This document shows positions 1 to 14,446 of a DNA stretch of 64,000 nucleotides, piece after piece. The position numbers and the translations under genes are program-made. Under the pieces are notes generated by a model. The model saw nothing but the letters and a program-made list of their open reading frames with translations. It made no database searches and was not told where the DNA came from. This stretch comes from Rhea pennata (Eukaryota; Chordata; Aves; Rheiformes; Rheidae). The stretch spans positions 3,059,501-3,123,500 of the forward strand of contig NC_084671.1 in the NCBI RefSeq assembly GCF_028389875.1, read 5' to 3'. Position 1 is the stretch's first letter. Each line of letters opens with the position of its first letter.

Positions 1-1844
1 AAGGAACTAGCGAGTGCGATGAGCGGTCACACTTGGCCGGTCAACGGGAAGCCTGGGAACAGAGAGCACCCACACTCCACTGAGGAAACATGCGGTGCGG
101 TACAGCTTGGAGCCCGATGTGCTGCCCAGGACACCCCTGAACGTGCCGTTTAAAATTGCTTACCATGAACTGAGCTGAAAGGTGCTGCTAAAAGGGATTT
201 CAGTGCATGCTTACTATATGGAAAACCATTTAATCAGAAAGTAAATCACAGGTGTACAAAGATGGTAACAAAACCATAGGGTGTGCTAATAGGAGAAATG
301 TATATTCCAGCTGCTGAGCAGTGAGTCCTCACTTTACGCTCTTTGATTCCCAGGTCTCAGTCTTGCTGTTGACTTGCTGTTGACAAAACCTGCATGACAA
401 ACCAGTGTCAAGTGTTTTGTTGATTCAGCCACCAAAAGAGTGGCACTGGACCTGGAGTTGCTGCAGCCAGTTCTGGCCAGTGGGTGAGCAGCTCTGGCCA
501 GGAGTCAGAAAGAGGCTGGAGCTCTGCAAGTGCCAGCAGGCCAGAGGAGACAGCAAACGACCTCGGAGGAGACAAACCCTGGAAGAAGTTGTGAGCATCG
601 GATATCACCTTTGTTGAGAACTCCATCCCAGTCTCGTGCTAGGACCAGAACATGTGTTGTGGGGACATCTTGTTTTATCTCCAGTAGGTACAATCAGCTT
701 CACTCAAATGTCTATTTGCTACACTGGCAAGCAACTACCAAGATACTACCAGGATGGACATTCTCATCCAGATGAAAGAATAGGACTGTAGCTCTGAAAC
801 AGAAGGCTGCGTTACATCTGGCAGTCATGTAAACTGTCTAGTTAATATCTTTCCCATTTGCATATATGTGTCCACAGATTATAATATTCCACAGTTAGAG
901 ATGTTACCCAGCTACCATGACTAATTCATTCTCTTCAGTTCACTGCCTCTGCTCCACAGAGGGACTGTACGTTTTCCAATAAAATTAAAATCTTTCTGTC
1001 ACCCATGCTAGATATTTTGCCTTGGTGTTTAAAGTGGCTTTGCGGAGCACCTTCAAATAAGACAAAACCTCCTTACCTTGAAGGTTATTCTTCAGCACTA
1101 TGGGCCATTCATTAAGGTCCTGGAGACAGGTGAAAGGAATCAGATCTCTATATTCTCTCCCTTGGGTATTTTAGGCTTCAAAAATCTCATTCCAATTACT
1201 TAGTCGTTCTGCCTGGATTTCCCAAATTGTAACGTGCACAGTAATACTGGCATTCAAGCTTCTCCAAAGTGGTACGGAGGTAGTACTCAGCCAAACACCT
1301 TTTCATATGCACATGGCCTGGAGGCAGGACTGCTGCACCCAATTCTAACCCCAAAAAGCTGTTGGTTTAGTTGCTTATTTTTGCTGACCTAGATCTACTC
1401 GTGACTCAGAGAGAACTGTAATGGAAATCTAAAGTGACAACAACAAGGTTTCCCCCTCTCTTCCCCATATACAAGTCTGTATTAGAAGTTAAAACAAGTA
1501 TCTTTAAAAATCCTTTAAGTGACATAGTAATTTTAAAATTAAACTACCTGTTTGAAATCTGAAACTGGCTATTACTTTTCAACTTAGTCAAATTCTCTGG
1601 AAGAAATACAAGAATTACTAACTACCACATCTTATAAACCTTGGAAGGGTTTACTCAGTTTTTCTAAATTTGCCCAGTGAATCTCAAGAGAGTGAAAAAT
1701 AGGCAGCATTTTTTATATGCAAGAACGTTTTGTCAATTTTTCTTCTTACTATTGTATCTGAAGACCATTTAAGAGCATGCAGTAACTCCAATACAGCATG
1801 TCTCAAAAACATGCTGCCTGATCCAAATCCCGGCCAGCCTGGGG

Positions 1845-2160
1845 GCCTTGGTGCCTACGACACAAACGGTGCGGGAGAAGTTCCCGATCCTGCGGGACGC
1901 CACTCCTGAGCCCGCTGCGGTTAGGCTGTCACCTTTCGGTATCCACGCTCCCCAGACTGGCAGCATGCCCTACTTTCCTCTTTTCAAATCACACCAGACC
2001 TGCCGGGGCGGCACCCCAAGCGCGCGGGGACACAGATTGCTTTTCCAGGGATAGACGTAAAAGGTGCTACGGCGCGGGCTGTCTCGCAGCTGGGATAGGG
2101 ACGCACAATTAATGCAGTCCTTGCGACGTGAATATAGAGCACTCGGGGAGGAAGCTAACA
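1845..2160. other. GC/CpG-enriched islet in PPM1L intron 1
   Basis: About 300 bp are clearly richer in GC and CpG than the surrounding intron. No conserved protein, splice structure or known repeat was recognised. It could be a regulatory element, an old GC-rich insertion or simply a local compositional patch. Confidence 0.4.
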
Positions 2161-3599
2161 AGCGCCAGAATTTAGGCCTTCACTTGCAAATAAATTATGT
2201 ATACAATCGCTGTAAAACCGGCCATTTTAAAACACAGATCAGCCTGTTCCCTGAGTCATGCCAAGATTTACACGCAATGTAAATCAATGCAAATTTTTAT
2301 TTAAATATAGTCCCTCATAAGAAAAATTAAACTCATCCAAATTTTAAGAAGCCTACTGGGTTGTATGGAAGTTTTTACATAAATTCATTAGGACTGCTCT
2401 AACCTGCTTAAGACAGAGTACAGCTGCAACAGTAACAGTGGTGGAAGGGATGGTCATTTCTCAACCCCACGGTGAGGGGCTCCACGCAAGCCAGATAGTC
2501 CTTCCCAGGAAAAGGGAAGAGGCCTTCTCCCTACCTCATCTCTAATATCAACTTCTCTAACTTTTACGGTTCTGATAAAAAGGCAGCGCAATCAAGTGGG
2601 AGAAAGCCTACATTTAGTTTGGGATAAGCTGGAGGGGAATAGGAACTTGCTGAGATGAAACTTCTGTTTTAGCATTCCATGCTTTATTGGTAGGACAATG
2701 ATGAAAATGCAGTACAATTCTCCACTAAGATTTTCAAGTGAACTTTAATTTTATGTCTCTACACTAAGTGCTTTTCATGCAGTACTGAACAATACTATCT
2801 CAAAGTCAAGGCCTGTTTCAATCTCTTAAATTGGACACAGAAGTTACCAGCTGTTACAGAAAAATTTGGCTGTAATGGGTTCCAGTAACAAAAGCTTGAT
2901 TTTTGATTGATCAAACCTGTACCAGCTGCTGTCACATAGTAGTTTCAGGAACTCTTGGTTTACTAAAGGTAACTAAAAGAAACCTTTGAGGCACTTGAGT
3001 ATCACAATGGCAGTAGGTTACGATCAGATTTCCAGTGCTAGTTATGTTGTAGTGAACCAGAAAGTACAAAAGCCATAGAGTATTTCACAGAACACAAAAT
3101 TTAAGAACACAAGTTATAACTTTGTTTTGTACTGAACATTGTCGCTGATGGGCTGTATCCGTGTGATTAGCCTGAAAGCTTTGTTCTTCATGCCCCACCA
3201 CCACTTGAAAGAGCAGACCATCTGGCCTACTTCAGGCATATAAATTGCATTTCAAAAAGGCAACTTCCAGGGCCATTGATTAATCAGCATTTTACTTTCC
3301 AAAATCTTGATTTCTGCATGGAAAGAAACACATTTTGTGTTATAAAGAAAGGAATTAGGAATTTAAGAACCTTTGATACTCTGCAGAGAGGCACTGAATA
3401 AGCAAATCAGACCATGCTAGAGGGTGTAAAGTATTTAGATTCTAAAACGTATAGACTGGTGATTTGCAGAAACTGGGAATGTCCAATGGCCTCAACGCCA
3501 TTGAATTTAGAGGTAAATTAGGCATATAGTGACTGTGGAAATCTCAAAGTAAACTGCAGCACCTCTGGCTGTAAAAATACCTAAATAAACAAACACCTA

Positions 3600-3729
3600 A
3601 AAATTTTTGTCATTAGTTTATCTATTCCACAGTCTATAAATTGGCTTTATGTTTATCAGACTGCCTGTGGAGCACATTTACAGTGCATTATTTAATAAAC
3701 ACTGCTTCCAATAAAAAAAAAAAAAAAAA
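3600..3729 (+). repeat. A17 tract preceded by polyadenylation-like sequence
   Basis: An uninterrupted A17 (3713-3729) follows an AATAAA (about 3693-3698) and stands about 15 bases after it, like the 3' end of a polyadenylated transcript copied into DNA. No target-site duplication or parent gene was recognised. It may equally be a chance A-tract. Confidence 0.3.
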
Positions 3730-6700
3730 GGCAGCATAAGATCTATTGCCCACTCATTTGTTAGTTGATTTGGCTATAGTCAACAACAACCAATTAACAT
3801 TTTTTAAATCACTCCCCAGTTTGTCATGGAATCGCATGCAATATGCCATACAAAGCACCTCACAAAACAAGTACAAACATCCTAAAAGATACTAAACTGA
3901 GAAGTCAAATTCAAAAGTACAGCTCTCTAGTCACTGAACACCTAACGTTCATTAGGAAGAAAAAATTCCAAATGCTCTCATGGAAAAATTATTCTGGTTT
4001 CAGTTCAGCAGCCCAAATCCAAATGTCTCCACAAGAAAACAAAATTAAAAGCTGGTATCAAAATGTACCTCACCTGTGCTAACTGTATGAAAACAATTCT
4101 TATTTTGGGTTATTCATTAAAAAAAAATGTTTCTTTAAGATGGACATATTTTTGTGATCAACATCTCTCATTTTAACCCAGCCCCTAGTATCTATGGGCC
4201 TCTGCATTTGCATTCAGGATTCTGTAATGCAAGTGCTTTCCTTTCTGCTTCACAGACAGGGAAAGGAAGCAGAGGAAAAGTTAAATGATTACCCAAGGTC
4301 ACATAGGAACTCTACGATGGAGAAAAGGCTATTTAGGGATCTAATTAGTGAACCTTTCTACCCTGCTGGTGTATCCCATAAACGTAACTAATAACGGGCT
4401 TGTAAAGTTAACATAAGAATGAGGTTAATATGGGGGAAGTGGAGGATACACACCACGATCGTGAAGCAGAACATCTTTTAAAAATTGGTTACTTTCATAC
4501 CCCAATTCTTCATTTGGAAAAATTATTTTCTGCACTTCTCTTAAAAGGTAACGTGGCCCTGAACAAATAAAAACTTTGCCACTTTAAGTATCACAGAAAA
4601 TGCTTTAAAGTCAAAGCAAATGAAAAATTATAACGCAACAGTAAAAGCTAACAGGCACTGCACTCGTACAGCCCAGACTTTCAGATTCAATTTGCTCACT
4701 TATGTGAAGCCTACCTGCCACTACACTGCAGGACCACTTGTCAGATTTGAAGGAAGGCATTAAAAGCATTCTTGCCTTCAGAAAAGCAGGTTAGAGAACA
4801 CTTGAGATAGTTTCAAATTCCTCCTAAGGAAAGCCTGCATTCATAGTAACATTCTGAACTCTAAACTCAACAACTGCAGAAGTTGAAAAATGTAACCTTT
4901 CAAATTAAGCAGGAATAAAAGTAATTATTAGTGTGCCAGTTAAGAAAGGCCATGTACTGCCTTCTAGTAAATGTACCACTCTGCTAACTTTGATGCAGAT
5001 GCTGTGCTTTATAGGGCTATTGCACATCATGTCATTTTTACCTTGTTAGCAAGAGAAAGAGCTCTGAGTCTACAGAGGTGAAGAACTGCCTTCGGAGAGA
5101 AGGACTTTTCCTGGTTGCCCTTTTTTCACATAGTATTGCTATACTCCTAACAGCCAGAGAGGTGGCTCAGCAGGAAGGCATAGAAAGGAAGGACATAGTG
5201 GTATTTATATTATTCATCCATAAGATTATAAATAAATTTTTGACAATATATTTGTTCATTATTACGGACCAAAATATTCCTCTTATACAAAAGAAGAAAA
5301 AAAAAAAAAAAAGAGACAACTTATCTGAGCTAAGGCTAAGTTATCCAGGGACTCTTCATCCAGTTTCTGCAGAGACTCTAGCACTCTCAATTAAAAACTC
5401 CATCCTGACTGCAGCTATAGCGCTATTTTAAGTGAACCACTTCCACCTATTCAGGTTTATTCTATCAGCTAGGTCCTGCCCCTAATTCAGGGATATATCT
5501 ATCACCAAGCAACTGGACCAGCTGAGAAAGGATTTTTAATTCAAAGGGAAACATTCACTCCTACAGAGTTAATTCCTCCAGATTGATAACACACACAAAA
5601 AAAAAAACCAACAACCCTCAGTTGATATATACATAAAACCCCCCAGCATTTCAGAAACATAGATTTGTATTAATTCCTGGGAACTGACAAAGCTGGACAC
5701 TACCGCAGTTATCACACTGATGCCTCTCAGAAGCTATCCAACTACGATACGCGGTTTCTAGCTTCAAAAGGCCGCAAGTCACCTGGGAAGCATTCCGTGC
5801 TCACAGCACAGCCCTTTTCAAAACGGCAAGCCAAAACTGACACAACTATAGGATCATTTTAATGAGAAAGACACAGACTCGTGACCATTTATTTTAAATT
5901 TGCAGTGGTTCCTAGGGAACTGTTCACATGCCTGCGACACAAAGCAGAAGATTTTATCTTCTCTAAGTGAAAAAGACCCACATCCTAGTGGAATGCTACG
6001 AAACAATTCACTCCCAGATTGGGAGTAAAGGCTGGTACTTGTTATAGAGTTTTATTACACCATATAAGCCCCAAAGTGTTTGCTGTTCACATCCTGAAGC
6101 CACTCATATTAAAATTAGAAGTCCCCAGGTCCTTTTCCACCCCTCATATTTTACTGCCTATGGGAGACCTAGTTTTTAATACTTTGTGTCATTAAACATT
6201 TAGCTGAATACTTACATTGTCCTCATCACTGGGATATCTAATTTGTGCCCATCTGTCATGAAACGATTGGGGCCTAATCTAGTGAACTCACTGAGCTTGT
6301 ATTAGCCTCTCCCTGAATTACAATGATAAAACCTCAGCAAACTCACTGGAAGCAGCTAGAAGGTAACGTGAGAAACACCCCCGCAGCAGAGAGCTTCTGA
6401 AGGGAGACACGCAGAACTGGTTGAAGGAGCAGGAGAGCTGACTCAGGTGCAAGAAATTCACTAAAATTATCTGGCACTGGCTGAATATTTACTCTACTCA
6501 GTTCCAAAACACTGCAAATATTTCACTGTATGCTTACCTCTCCTCAAAATCAGCAGATGGTATTAGACAATATGCAAGGTAACTAAAATGTGTCATTGGA
6601 CTGAGTTACACTATTACTTTGAGGGGTGTAATATTCAGATAAATTCACTTAATCTTCTCTAAATACCTAAGTAAAAAGTACTTTCTAAAGAAGCAGGTAT

Positions 6701-6749
6701 CTAACAACCAAAGCCCATTCCTGAACACAAATAATTAAATAGAAAGCTC

Positions 6750-7690
6750 TTTCGCCAGAGCGGCCGAGCCTGCTTCAGAGCGGGCTGCCGTCGCAGCGCG
6801 AGGACCGGGAGGCTAACGGAGCAGCAGCTTTGGGAGGAACAAGCGCCCTCTCTCACGGCGCCACGCCAGGCAGGCGGATTCGGGCTTCTGCTAGCTTTTG
6901 TGTTGCACGTGTAATGCACTGCTCTGCTTTGCTTTCTTCCCTTTCACTTGCTGCGCCCCAAGCACAACTGCTGTCTTTGGGGTCCGCGGAGAGACGTACT
7001 CGTTCGGCTAACCGCGGGCCCAGCACGGCGGCCGATCGCTGCGTGCTGCTCACGGCTCAGTACGGGCGATCTAATGAGAAACGCCCAAAGTCCCGGGGCA
7101 CCGTCAGACACTTCCTCGCTCTCCTCCCGTCTGAGCACTGCCAACGTGAGGCAGCTGAGCGTCCTGAACAAGCAGATCACCTGCTACGCACAGAACTTCT
7201 TCACAAATACTTGCAAAACAAGGACTTTATTCACGTGGCATTACAAATAACAAAATTAACTACGCTTTTTTTTTTAAAAAAAATCCTAGATTCTGCTTCA
7301 CATTTGTATTCCAAAGCAATAAACTGGTACAGTAAATGACGTTAGCCACTGAATAATGACTCTTCTAGTAAAGTAATAAATCAGGACTTAGTAAGTACAG
7401 TAGGATATTGCCGTAATTGTAAACAGCTGATACACAAAGATGACCAAAAAAAGAAAAAAGGCAAAATACTTGAATACATTTGGTTGTGGCCTATTTTTTA
7501 TTACTACTAGTACCTATTGCTCTGCCAGAGCCTGTTACGTACGCGGCGCCCCACGCTTCCGCAAGGCTACGTGCCCGTGCCGTGGAATCACACTCAGAAA
7601 ACCGTCTCCTCCCACAGCCACCGGATTCGTGAGGAAATACTACAGCCCAGCCTTCGGAAATTCACGAGCGCGCGTGTCACGGTGCTGCAA
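6750..7690. other. CpG-enriched islets in PPM1L intron 1
   Basis: Two GC-rich blocks (about 6755-7180 and 7535-7690) are separated by AT-rich sequence. They have many CpGs and open frames on both strands. No domain, start context or splice arrangement supports a gene. Confidence 0.4.
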
Positions 7691-8204
7691 AATTTAGCCC
7701 TCAGATGTATAGACTGTCAAGGAAATTTTAGTAGTTAAAGTGATCGATGATGAGGACTTGGACATGAATGCTGACATCCTAGCCCGGAGAGAACAGAGTG
7801 AAATCTGCACATTTATCTTTAGACTTAGAAGGAGAAAAAGGAAGGCCAAGGCAGCCGTTTTCAAGGACTCTCCGAAAATCATGGAGAGGAGAGAAAGATC
7901 AGGCAAAAAAAAGAGCGCTGAAAAGAAATATGAAAGAGAGGAAAAAGACAACCTAGGCGTCAGGCAAAAAAAAAGGGGGGAGGGACACAAAAGCACTGGG
8001 AGGACTAAATCCTTAAGTGATCACAATCACAAGATCAGAGACAGCTACAAAGAAAATCAGAGTCTGAAGCTGCAGGAAGAAAAATGCTGACAAGGAGGTG
8101 ATAACCTGCAACACTTGCATGACAGCACGAATGAGAATATTTGAAATGAATACAGGTTTTTGCTATAAAAACTGCTGTATCAAAGGCAGTCTGAAGAACG
8201 ACTG

Positions 8205-8930
8205 CCACAGCAGGCAAGGCGGCAGGCTGAAGGCGGGGGGCTGGACGCGGGGCCGCCCCAGGCCAGGCCTGGCGGCGAGCGTGGGGCCAGCTCGCGGCCC
8301 GGGAGCGCGGCGGGCGGGCAGCGCCGTGGCGGTGCCTCCGGCCCCTTGGGATCGGCGCCCCAAGGCCCGCTCGCGCAGCGGAGGTGGGAGCGCGCGGAGC
8401 GTCGCTGCCTCGAGCACGGTGAAACAGTCGAAGCAAGAGCAGGGGAAGAAGCTCGGCAGGCACTTCAGAGGCCCGCTTGTGGCACGGGACATCTCTTCAT
8501 CACCAGTGACGCTGGCATTTAGCTCCCTCGCGCACACACGCTGCTCTCAGGAGGCACCATGCTGCCACAGACGAGGCAAAATTATCTCAGACAGCGCTGG
8601 AACAGCCCGGTACAAACTCGCCACGGGCTCGTGCAGCTTGGCAGACGCTTGGCTTTGTCCGTCTTTGCTTAAAACCCCAACTCTTATTTATCAGGCCGGC
8701 GCTTGGTTTTCTTTCCGAGGGCAGCGCTGCAGCTCCGGCGCGGTCTGGAGAAGCCGGCAGGTTTTCCCATCAAACGGGCGCTTCCGTTCTAAGCCGTCGC
8801 ACTTTCACCCCCTCCAGCGGGCAGCACGCTCGGCCCGTGCTAACGGGCAACACAACAGACGCACGGCGAAAGCATCTACGTCTGAACACAGGACCAGAAA
8901 CGGTTTCTTCTCCAATGTTATTTTCAAATA
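8205..8930. other. Strongest intronic CpG island, possible internal promoter or enhancer
   Basis: The first part (8215-8420) reaches promoter-like CpG density and contains GGCCGCCCC and GCGGGCGGGC stretches. A less dense second part runs to about 8930. A 277-codon plus-strand frame (8098-8931, GTG start with ATG codons near its start) covers it, but its composition simply follows the base composition and no domain is visible. The position inside intron 1 would fit an internal promoter or an unmethylated enhancer; this is inference. Confidence 0.5.
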
Positions 8931-11703
8931 GATGCATTTACAGCATTCAGGATTTTTTTCTGAAATAACTGTTAAAACAGTTTTTGTAAACATAATTCAG
9001 TTCCTGTTTCTATCATTTCACCATAGGTGTTCTGGCAAATTGGTTTAATCCTTCACTCTCTCAACTCTTTATAAAATGATATGCTTGCAACATACTATAA
9101 TCCTTATTGACAAGCAACCCATTAAATGTAGGATTATACTCCTAGAAGGCTTATATGAAAAAAAAAAAATAGTTTCTCTAAGTCCTGAAAAGAAAACTTA
9201 TAAAACAACAATAATAAAACCGTGCTATTGTTTTCAGAACTGTACTCTTCAAAGAGTAATTGTCTTTTCAGGGAATCAACTGTAAAATTAGAGGTTCTTT
9301 TTTGTTATTTTAACCCTTCAAAATGTTGGTTTCATATCACATTGAATAAATTCTAAAAAAAACTTGCTACTCTAATTTAGAGTATCACTTTTAGTCTTCC
9401 TAACGGTAATTATAATCTCTTTATAATTTTCACCCCCCTCAAATTTGTCATTTGAAGCTGTTTTCGGTGCATACAAGAGACATTTATCAAGTTGTTTATC
9501 TATATCTCTTCAGCAGCTTGAACACCTTATGCCGTGCAACACAGATTCAATACGACGGCTTCTCTTTTGTGGCCGGTGGTCAACAGATGGAAATATAAAG
9601 GCATTCTACAAATTACATTGCGATAGAGTGATAAGCGATACTCATACGTCACATCACCAAAAAGTCTGTCTCCATTTTTTTTTAAAAACAAGTAAGAAGA
9701 CACATTCACCTTTTTATCTTTTTTTTTTCTTGTAAATATAATAAGCAACTCTTTTCCATTCCCAAGTTACATTAACACTACTTACTTGTGCATTGCCCAT
9801 GATCTGGACTGGATCTGGAGGTAGTACGTTCCCTGAGCTAAATATCTATAATCTAGAGAGACAAGGCTATCTCCAGTGAGAAAACACCCGAGTCTCCAAA
9901 GCTTGATGCAGCAACGTCATCACTGTTTAAAGTGTCACTGTGGGTTTAAAAGCCTTTTTGGAGCACACATGGGGCAGATAAACAGACTCAGCAAATACCG
10001 CGCTCTGAAGTGGAAACAAAGCAGCGTTTTAAGAAAGCCATGGACTGAACCTTATAGATGTTTTTACAAGCTCTTCACCACAGTTTTACCATATCTAGCA
10101 GGATTGAAACCCACACTTCAAAATACGCAGAAGAAAAATATAAACCGATGTTATTTATGTAGTTCATGATGATTTTCAAGTGAACTTGCTAGATGAAGAA
10201 CAGTTATTTTCCTGGCTGAATTTTTGAACTGACACTGCCAAATCGACAAGCACTTTTATGGAGACACAAATCTTAATCCTAAACCAAACACAGTTGCTCT
10301 GGAACGCTGCCCCTGCCACTAGCAACAGTCCTCGGCTGGCAATGAAACAGGGAACTTCTTCTACCATAGATCTCTAGTATCTGAACCTACACAACCACTG
10401 GCAGACTGGAAGATGAATATTCATCTTACACAACTGAAAAGAGCATTTTAAAAATAATTTTCAAACATTTTGCCTCTTCAGTCAGTTTAACAAACTAATT
10501 TGTTAAAGTCTTCTATTTAAAGGTAGTGTTAAAGCACAAATTAAGAAAAGTCTGTATTCTCTTCATGGAAGCACCATACAATGTGCAAATAAAATAATCT
10601 TTATTAACTACATCATCTTTTTTTTAAAAAAAAGTTTTAAAATTATTATTATTTTCCTTTCACTTTCCTCTGCCTGATTTTAGTCATATTTCTGAATAAA
10701 TTAAAAATACTTAGTAACAGTTACTAAATTAAATGGGGGGGGAGGGGTACTTCCCCAGGAGGAACAGGTACTTCCTTTAAAAATAAGCAGCCCCCAAAAC
10801 AACCATTCAAAACCTTCAGCACCTTCAGTACTCCAGAACAGAGCTGATTACCACCAGTCATCTACCTTTCCCACAGAAACATAAAAAAAAAAAAATTAAT
10901 CCACCTTCTAGTGCTACAACAGAAGGCAGTATTTCAGGCCTTAATCATAAAATTTACAGCTGTTAGTAGACAATCTCACACTTTTCTCACTTAATTTTTG
11001 CTACAATACACAGCAAACCAAACCAAACGCCTATTTTTAAATCAAAGGAATTCAGAGTTAATGAACATGGAAGAGATGATGGCAAACAGGAGGAGGTATC
11101 AAGATGCACAAAAGCCAATTTGGAATCACAAATGTTTTCAATTACAGAATAAAAATAAAACTGAAAATAAACCACAATACCAGTATCTGTGAAATGTTGT
11201 CAGTGAGGCCAAGAAGATGAAAGCTACCTTACTAAATAAATATAGGAATATGCAAGAAGGAAAATAATGTTAACATTTCCTCAATATAAAGTATTGGCTC
11301 AAATAAAAGCAGCATCTTTAAGCTTAATTTCAACTCCTAACTCAATTTATATTCAGTATCATATCCAGGAAAGAAAAAAATAGGAACAATATCCTTACAT
11401 ATTATGAAATACTATATACTTTGCAACTAGATCATGTGAAAATGATTGAAGAATATGGCACAGATTTTACTTCCTGATTATTTGAGAGTTTATCGCCATC
11501 ACTTTTAAATTGTTATCAGAAAATACTTTAGAGATGTATCAGATAGGTAGTGGCCCAGCACATGAAAAATCACCTAAGCTCACTCATCCTCTGCTGCATG
11601 GAGCTCATTTATCCCTGAAAAGGCTTTGCCTAGGATAGGACTAAGAACTAACTGGGAGACTTGACTGGGAAGAAGAAATACATGGGCTCTGAATATGCTG
11701 TCC

Positions 11704-11754
11704 AAAAAAGAAAAAAAAGAAAAAAGAAAAAAGGAAAAAAAAAAAAAGGAGAGC
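11704..11754. repeat. Polypurine (A-rich) tract
   Basis: About 50 bases consist only of A and G, with long A runs broken by single G. This is low-complexity sequence without gene content. Confidence 0.9.
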
Positions 11755-12924
11755 AGTAGAATAGCTGAAGAGTAGAATACCGTTTGGAAATTAGCCATTA
11801 ATCCCTATTCTAACCACCGCTAGGGAGACAGTCCCTTTTTTATTCTAGTGACACAGTTTTTCTATGAACGCGTTGCTCCATTTTTAGCCACCCTCTATCT
11901 GTAAAACGCTACCGCTTACTTCTTAAGAGCATTGCTAAGAATAAAGTACTTGCAATATTACAACTGCTGCACAGGTTCCAAGCTACATAAACAGAGAGAA
12001 CAGTTTTATTTTAACCAGTGTGACGGTTTCTGTATACGAGATCTAGCTTAACACGGGAGACGGACAGACACACACAGAGAGATGTTTTGTGGAGATGTTC
12101 TGCAAGCTGGTTTTGAGAGGCCTCGCAATGGCCAGGTTACGGCACGCCACTGGAGTTTCTAGGGGGTTAATGACAGGTTGCCTAGAGTCAGTGCCAAGAG
12201 ACCTGCTTGTTTTTTCCAGCTGAATCTACAGAGCTTAAAATATAATGGCTTTGCAATGCAATGTTTTACTTTTCTTTTAATGGCTGGAAGGAGAAGAGAA
12301 GTGCCGTTACTCCTGCTGCCAAGACTCTTCTTTAGCTTCAGAAGTACAGCAGCTACTTTTAGATCAGAGTCCTCAGATTCAACTCCCACAAAGTTTCTTC
12401 TCTATATATTATGTCTGTTTGAGTGTTGTAATGCTGTTAACTCTGTAATGAATATTAATACAGCCTTTGGGGAGATTTGTTCTGTCTCTACTATGCCTGG
12501 CATATTATGAAGCACTTTTAAATCTGCAATAACAGTTTATCATATCAGAGACAAGTAATTCATTGTATTCCAGTAGAGCGGATGCAGGCACCAACCCCAC
12601 ACTCACAAGCTCTGGATTAACTACCTATTCTGCCTTCCTCCCATGAAATACATGCATTCTTTCACAAGCCACGAGCTATGGTTGGTGTAGGCTGCTGTGG
12701 CTTAAAGGACATGGAGAGAAGCACCACGGCCAGTCTCCCACCTCTCCACGGTATTGCAAAGGGAGCAGTTCACCTGCCCACAGTGACCTAGGCAGAATCA
12801 AAGCTACAGCCGCTTTAATGTCCAAAAACAGACGTAAAAAAAACCCCAAACAAACAAAAACCAGCAGTGGCCTCTCTCACAGCGTTGTCAGAAGCCCTTG
12901 GCACCACTCAGGCCCTCCTGCTGG

Positions 12925-13095
12925 ACAACTCGCCGCTCCGCAGACGAGCCGTGTGCGATCCCAGCTGCTCCCCGACGAGGGGCAGAAGCCACCTCCGGAG
13001 GCTCTGCCGTGCTGCCGGTCACCTCCCGGCAACGCAGCAGAGAGCAGCGGCACGGCTGGGCCGCTGGCTGAGACCCCGGGACTCCCTCCTTGCAC
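12925..13095. other. Small GC-rich islet in PPM1L intron 1
   Basis: A short GC- and CpG-rich patch stands between AT-rich stretches. Frames on both strands are open through it, as expected from its composition. Nothing recognisable is encoded. Confidence 0.35.
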
Positions 13096-14446
13096 TCTCT
13101 ACGTGCTCACCTGAGGGAATGTCTTGATTAAAAACAAGTTTGTAGCTTTGAAGAAGCCAGTTGGCTTTAAAGCCATAGTTAACTTCACTTGACAGAAAGG
13201 ACAGCTTGTTAGGAAAGATGCTCACACGTTTGGCGGAGAAACTCCACAGGGGCTTTTCTGGTGCGTTTCTTTGTTTACTATGATAAAGCAGGCTGTAAAA
13301 AGCAAAAGCAAAACCCCACAAAACACACACATCTTTTTGCTTAAAGTGATATCACCATATGCTTAGTTGCATAAAACAACCTAACTTAACTCAGTCAGCT
13401 GACAAGGTGCTTAGTCTTTACTAGGACAGTACCTTGGGGGAACTGCGGAATAAAGATGCCCTTTTTAGCGCAGCAATGCTGCGTAGGAAGCAAAGTCAAT
13501 GGAGAGTTAATCTAATGGCAAGACAGAAAACTGTTTATTAACTGCACTGTTTTGAGTATCTAGAAGAAGAAAGAACAAGTAGGCTGGGCAGAAGGCAGCT
13601 GTGCTAGTTAAAAGGGTAAAAGCAATCACTGTGGCTCTGCAAAAACGTCAGCAGCTGGGACAGAGCAAAAGGATTGGATCGAGCACCGAAAAGGCAAAGA
13701 GGCAGGACTGGAAGCCTGGGAAGAAGCTTCACCAGACTGAGAGGGGCTTTCTCCTGCACTGCAATGAGAAAACCAGCACATTCATCAAGCTGGAAAGCTG
13801 GGGGGGAAAAATGGGAGTTTCTGTACAACAGAAAAAGTGTGTAGAATCACTGTTCTAATGCAGTGTAGTACTGGAAAAGTACCATGCCAGCAAGAGTGTC
13901 TTTTGATATTAAAACATATACCAATGATCACAGGAAATGAGAAATTTACTGCACATAGCTGTGTCCCCAACCGGTTTTTGTCAGCATAAGCACTGAAGCG
14001 AGACTAAGCATAAGAATAAAACCAACCACACACTACCCCAAGTACCCAGACACCAGCGATAACAAATTAAGCTGACAAAAACGTGTGCTATATCTGGAGC
14101 CCTAGGTTATGCTTCAATTGCAAAGTTAGCTCCAGTTACTTCAGGATGTGACTAACTTCACTGAATGCAAATCAAGAAGGCGCGACAGACTTTCTACAAG
14201 GGCAGCGACTCCTCTCCACACGGGCCCAACCTGACACACAGAAGAAAAAACCTGCAGTAGGCTCCTCAGTGTGCACACCAAAGCAGCACATCATCTTTGC
14301 CTTCAGTTATATCTTGTACCAGAGCTTTAAGTCAGCACAAAGTGAATTGCACAATAAAAGCAGATGTCCATATAACTAGTTTTAAGATAGCAAGTCTAAA
14401 ACACAGGTAGTGTTGAGGTAATTACAAGGATAAGGCTGAAGCCAGT

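Noticed and set aside
7740..8090. Lys/Arg/Glu-rich 116-codon frame resembling a nuclear protein segment
   Set aside because: It opens at GTG, translates an A/G-rich stretch into charged low-complexity residues, and has no domain or splice context.
8098..8931. 277-codon plus-strand frame over the intronic CpG island
   Set aside because: GTG start, composition-driven sequence, no recognisable motif, with a competing open frame on the other strand.
14281..14302. Sequence AAGCAGCACATCATCTTTGC resembling the miR-15/16 seed region
   Set aside because: Only the 5' half agrees, no complementary arm for a hairpin was seen nearby, and the true miR-15b/16 cluster is in another gene.
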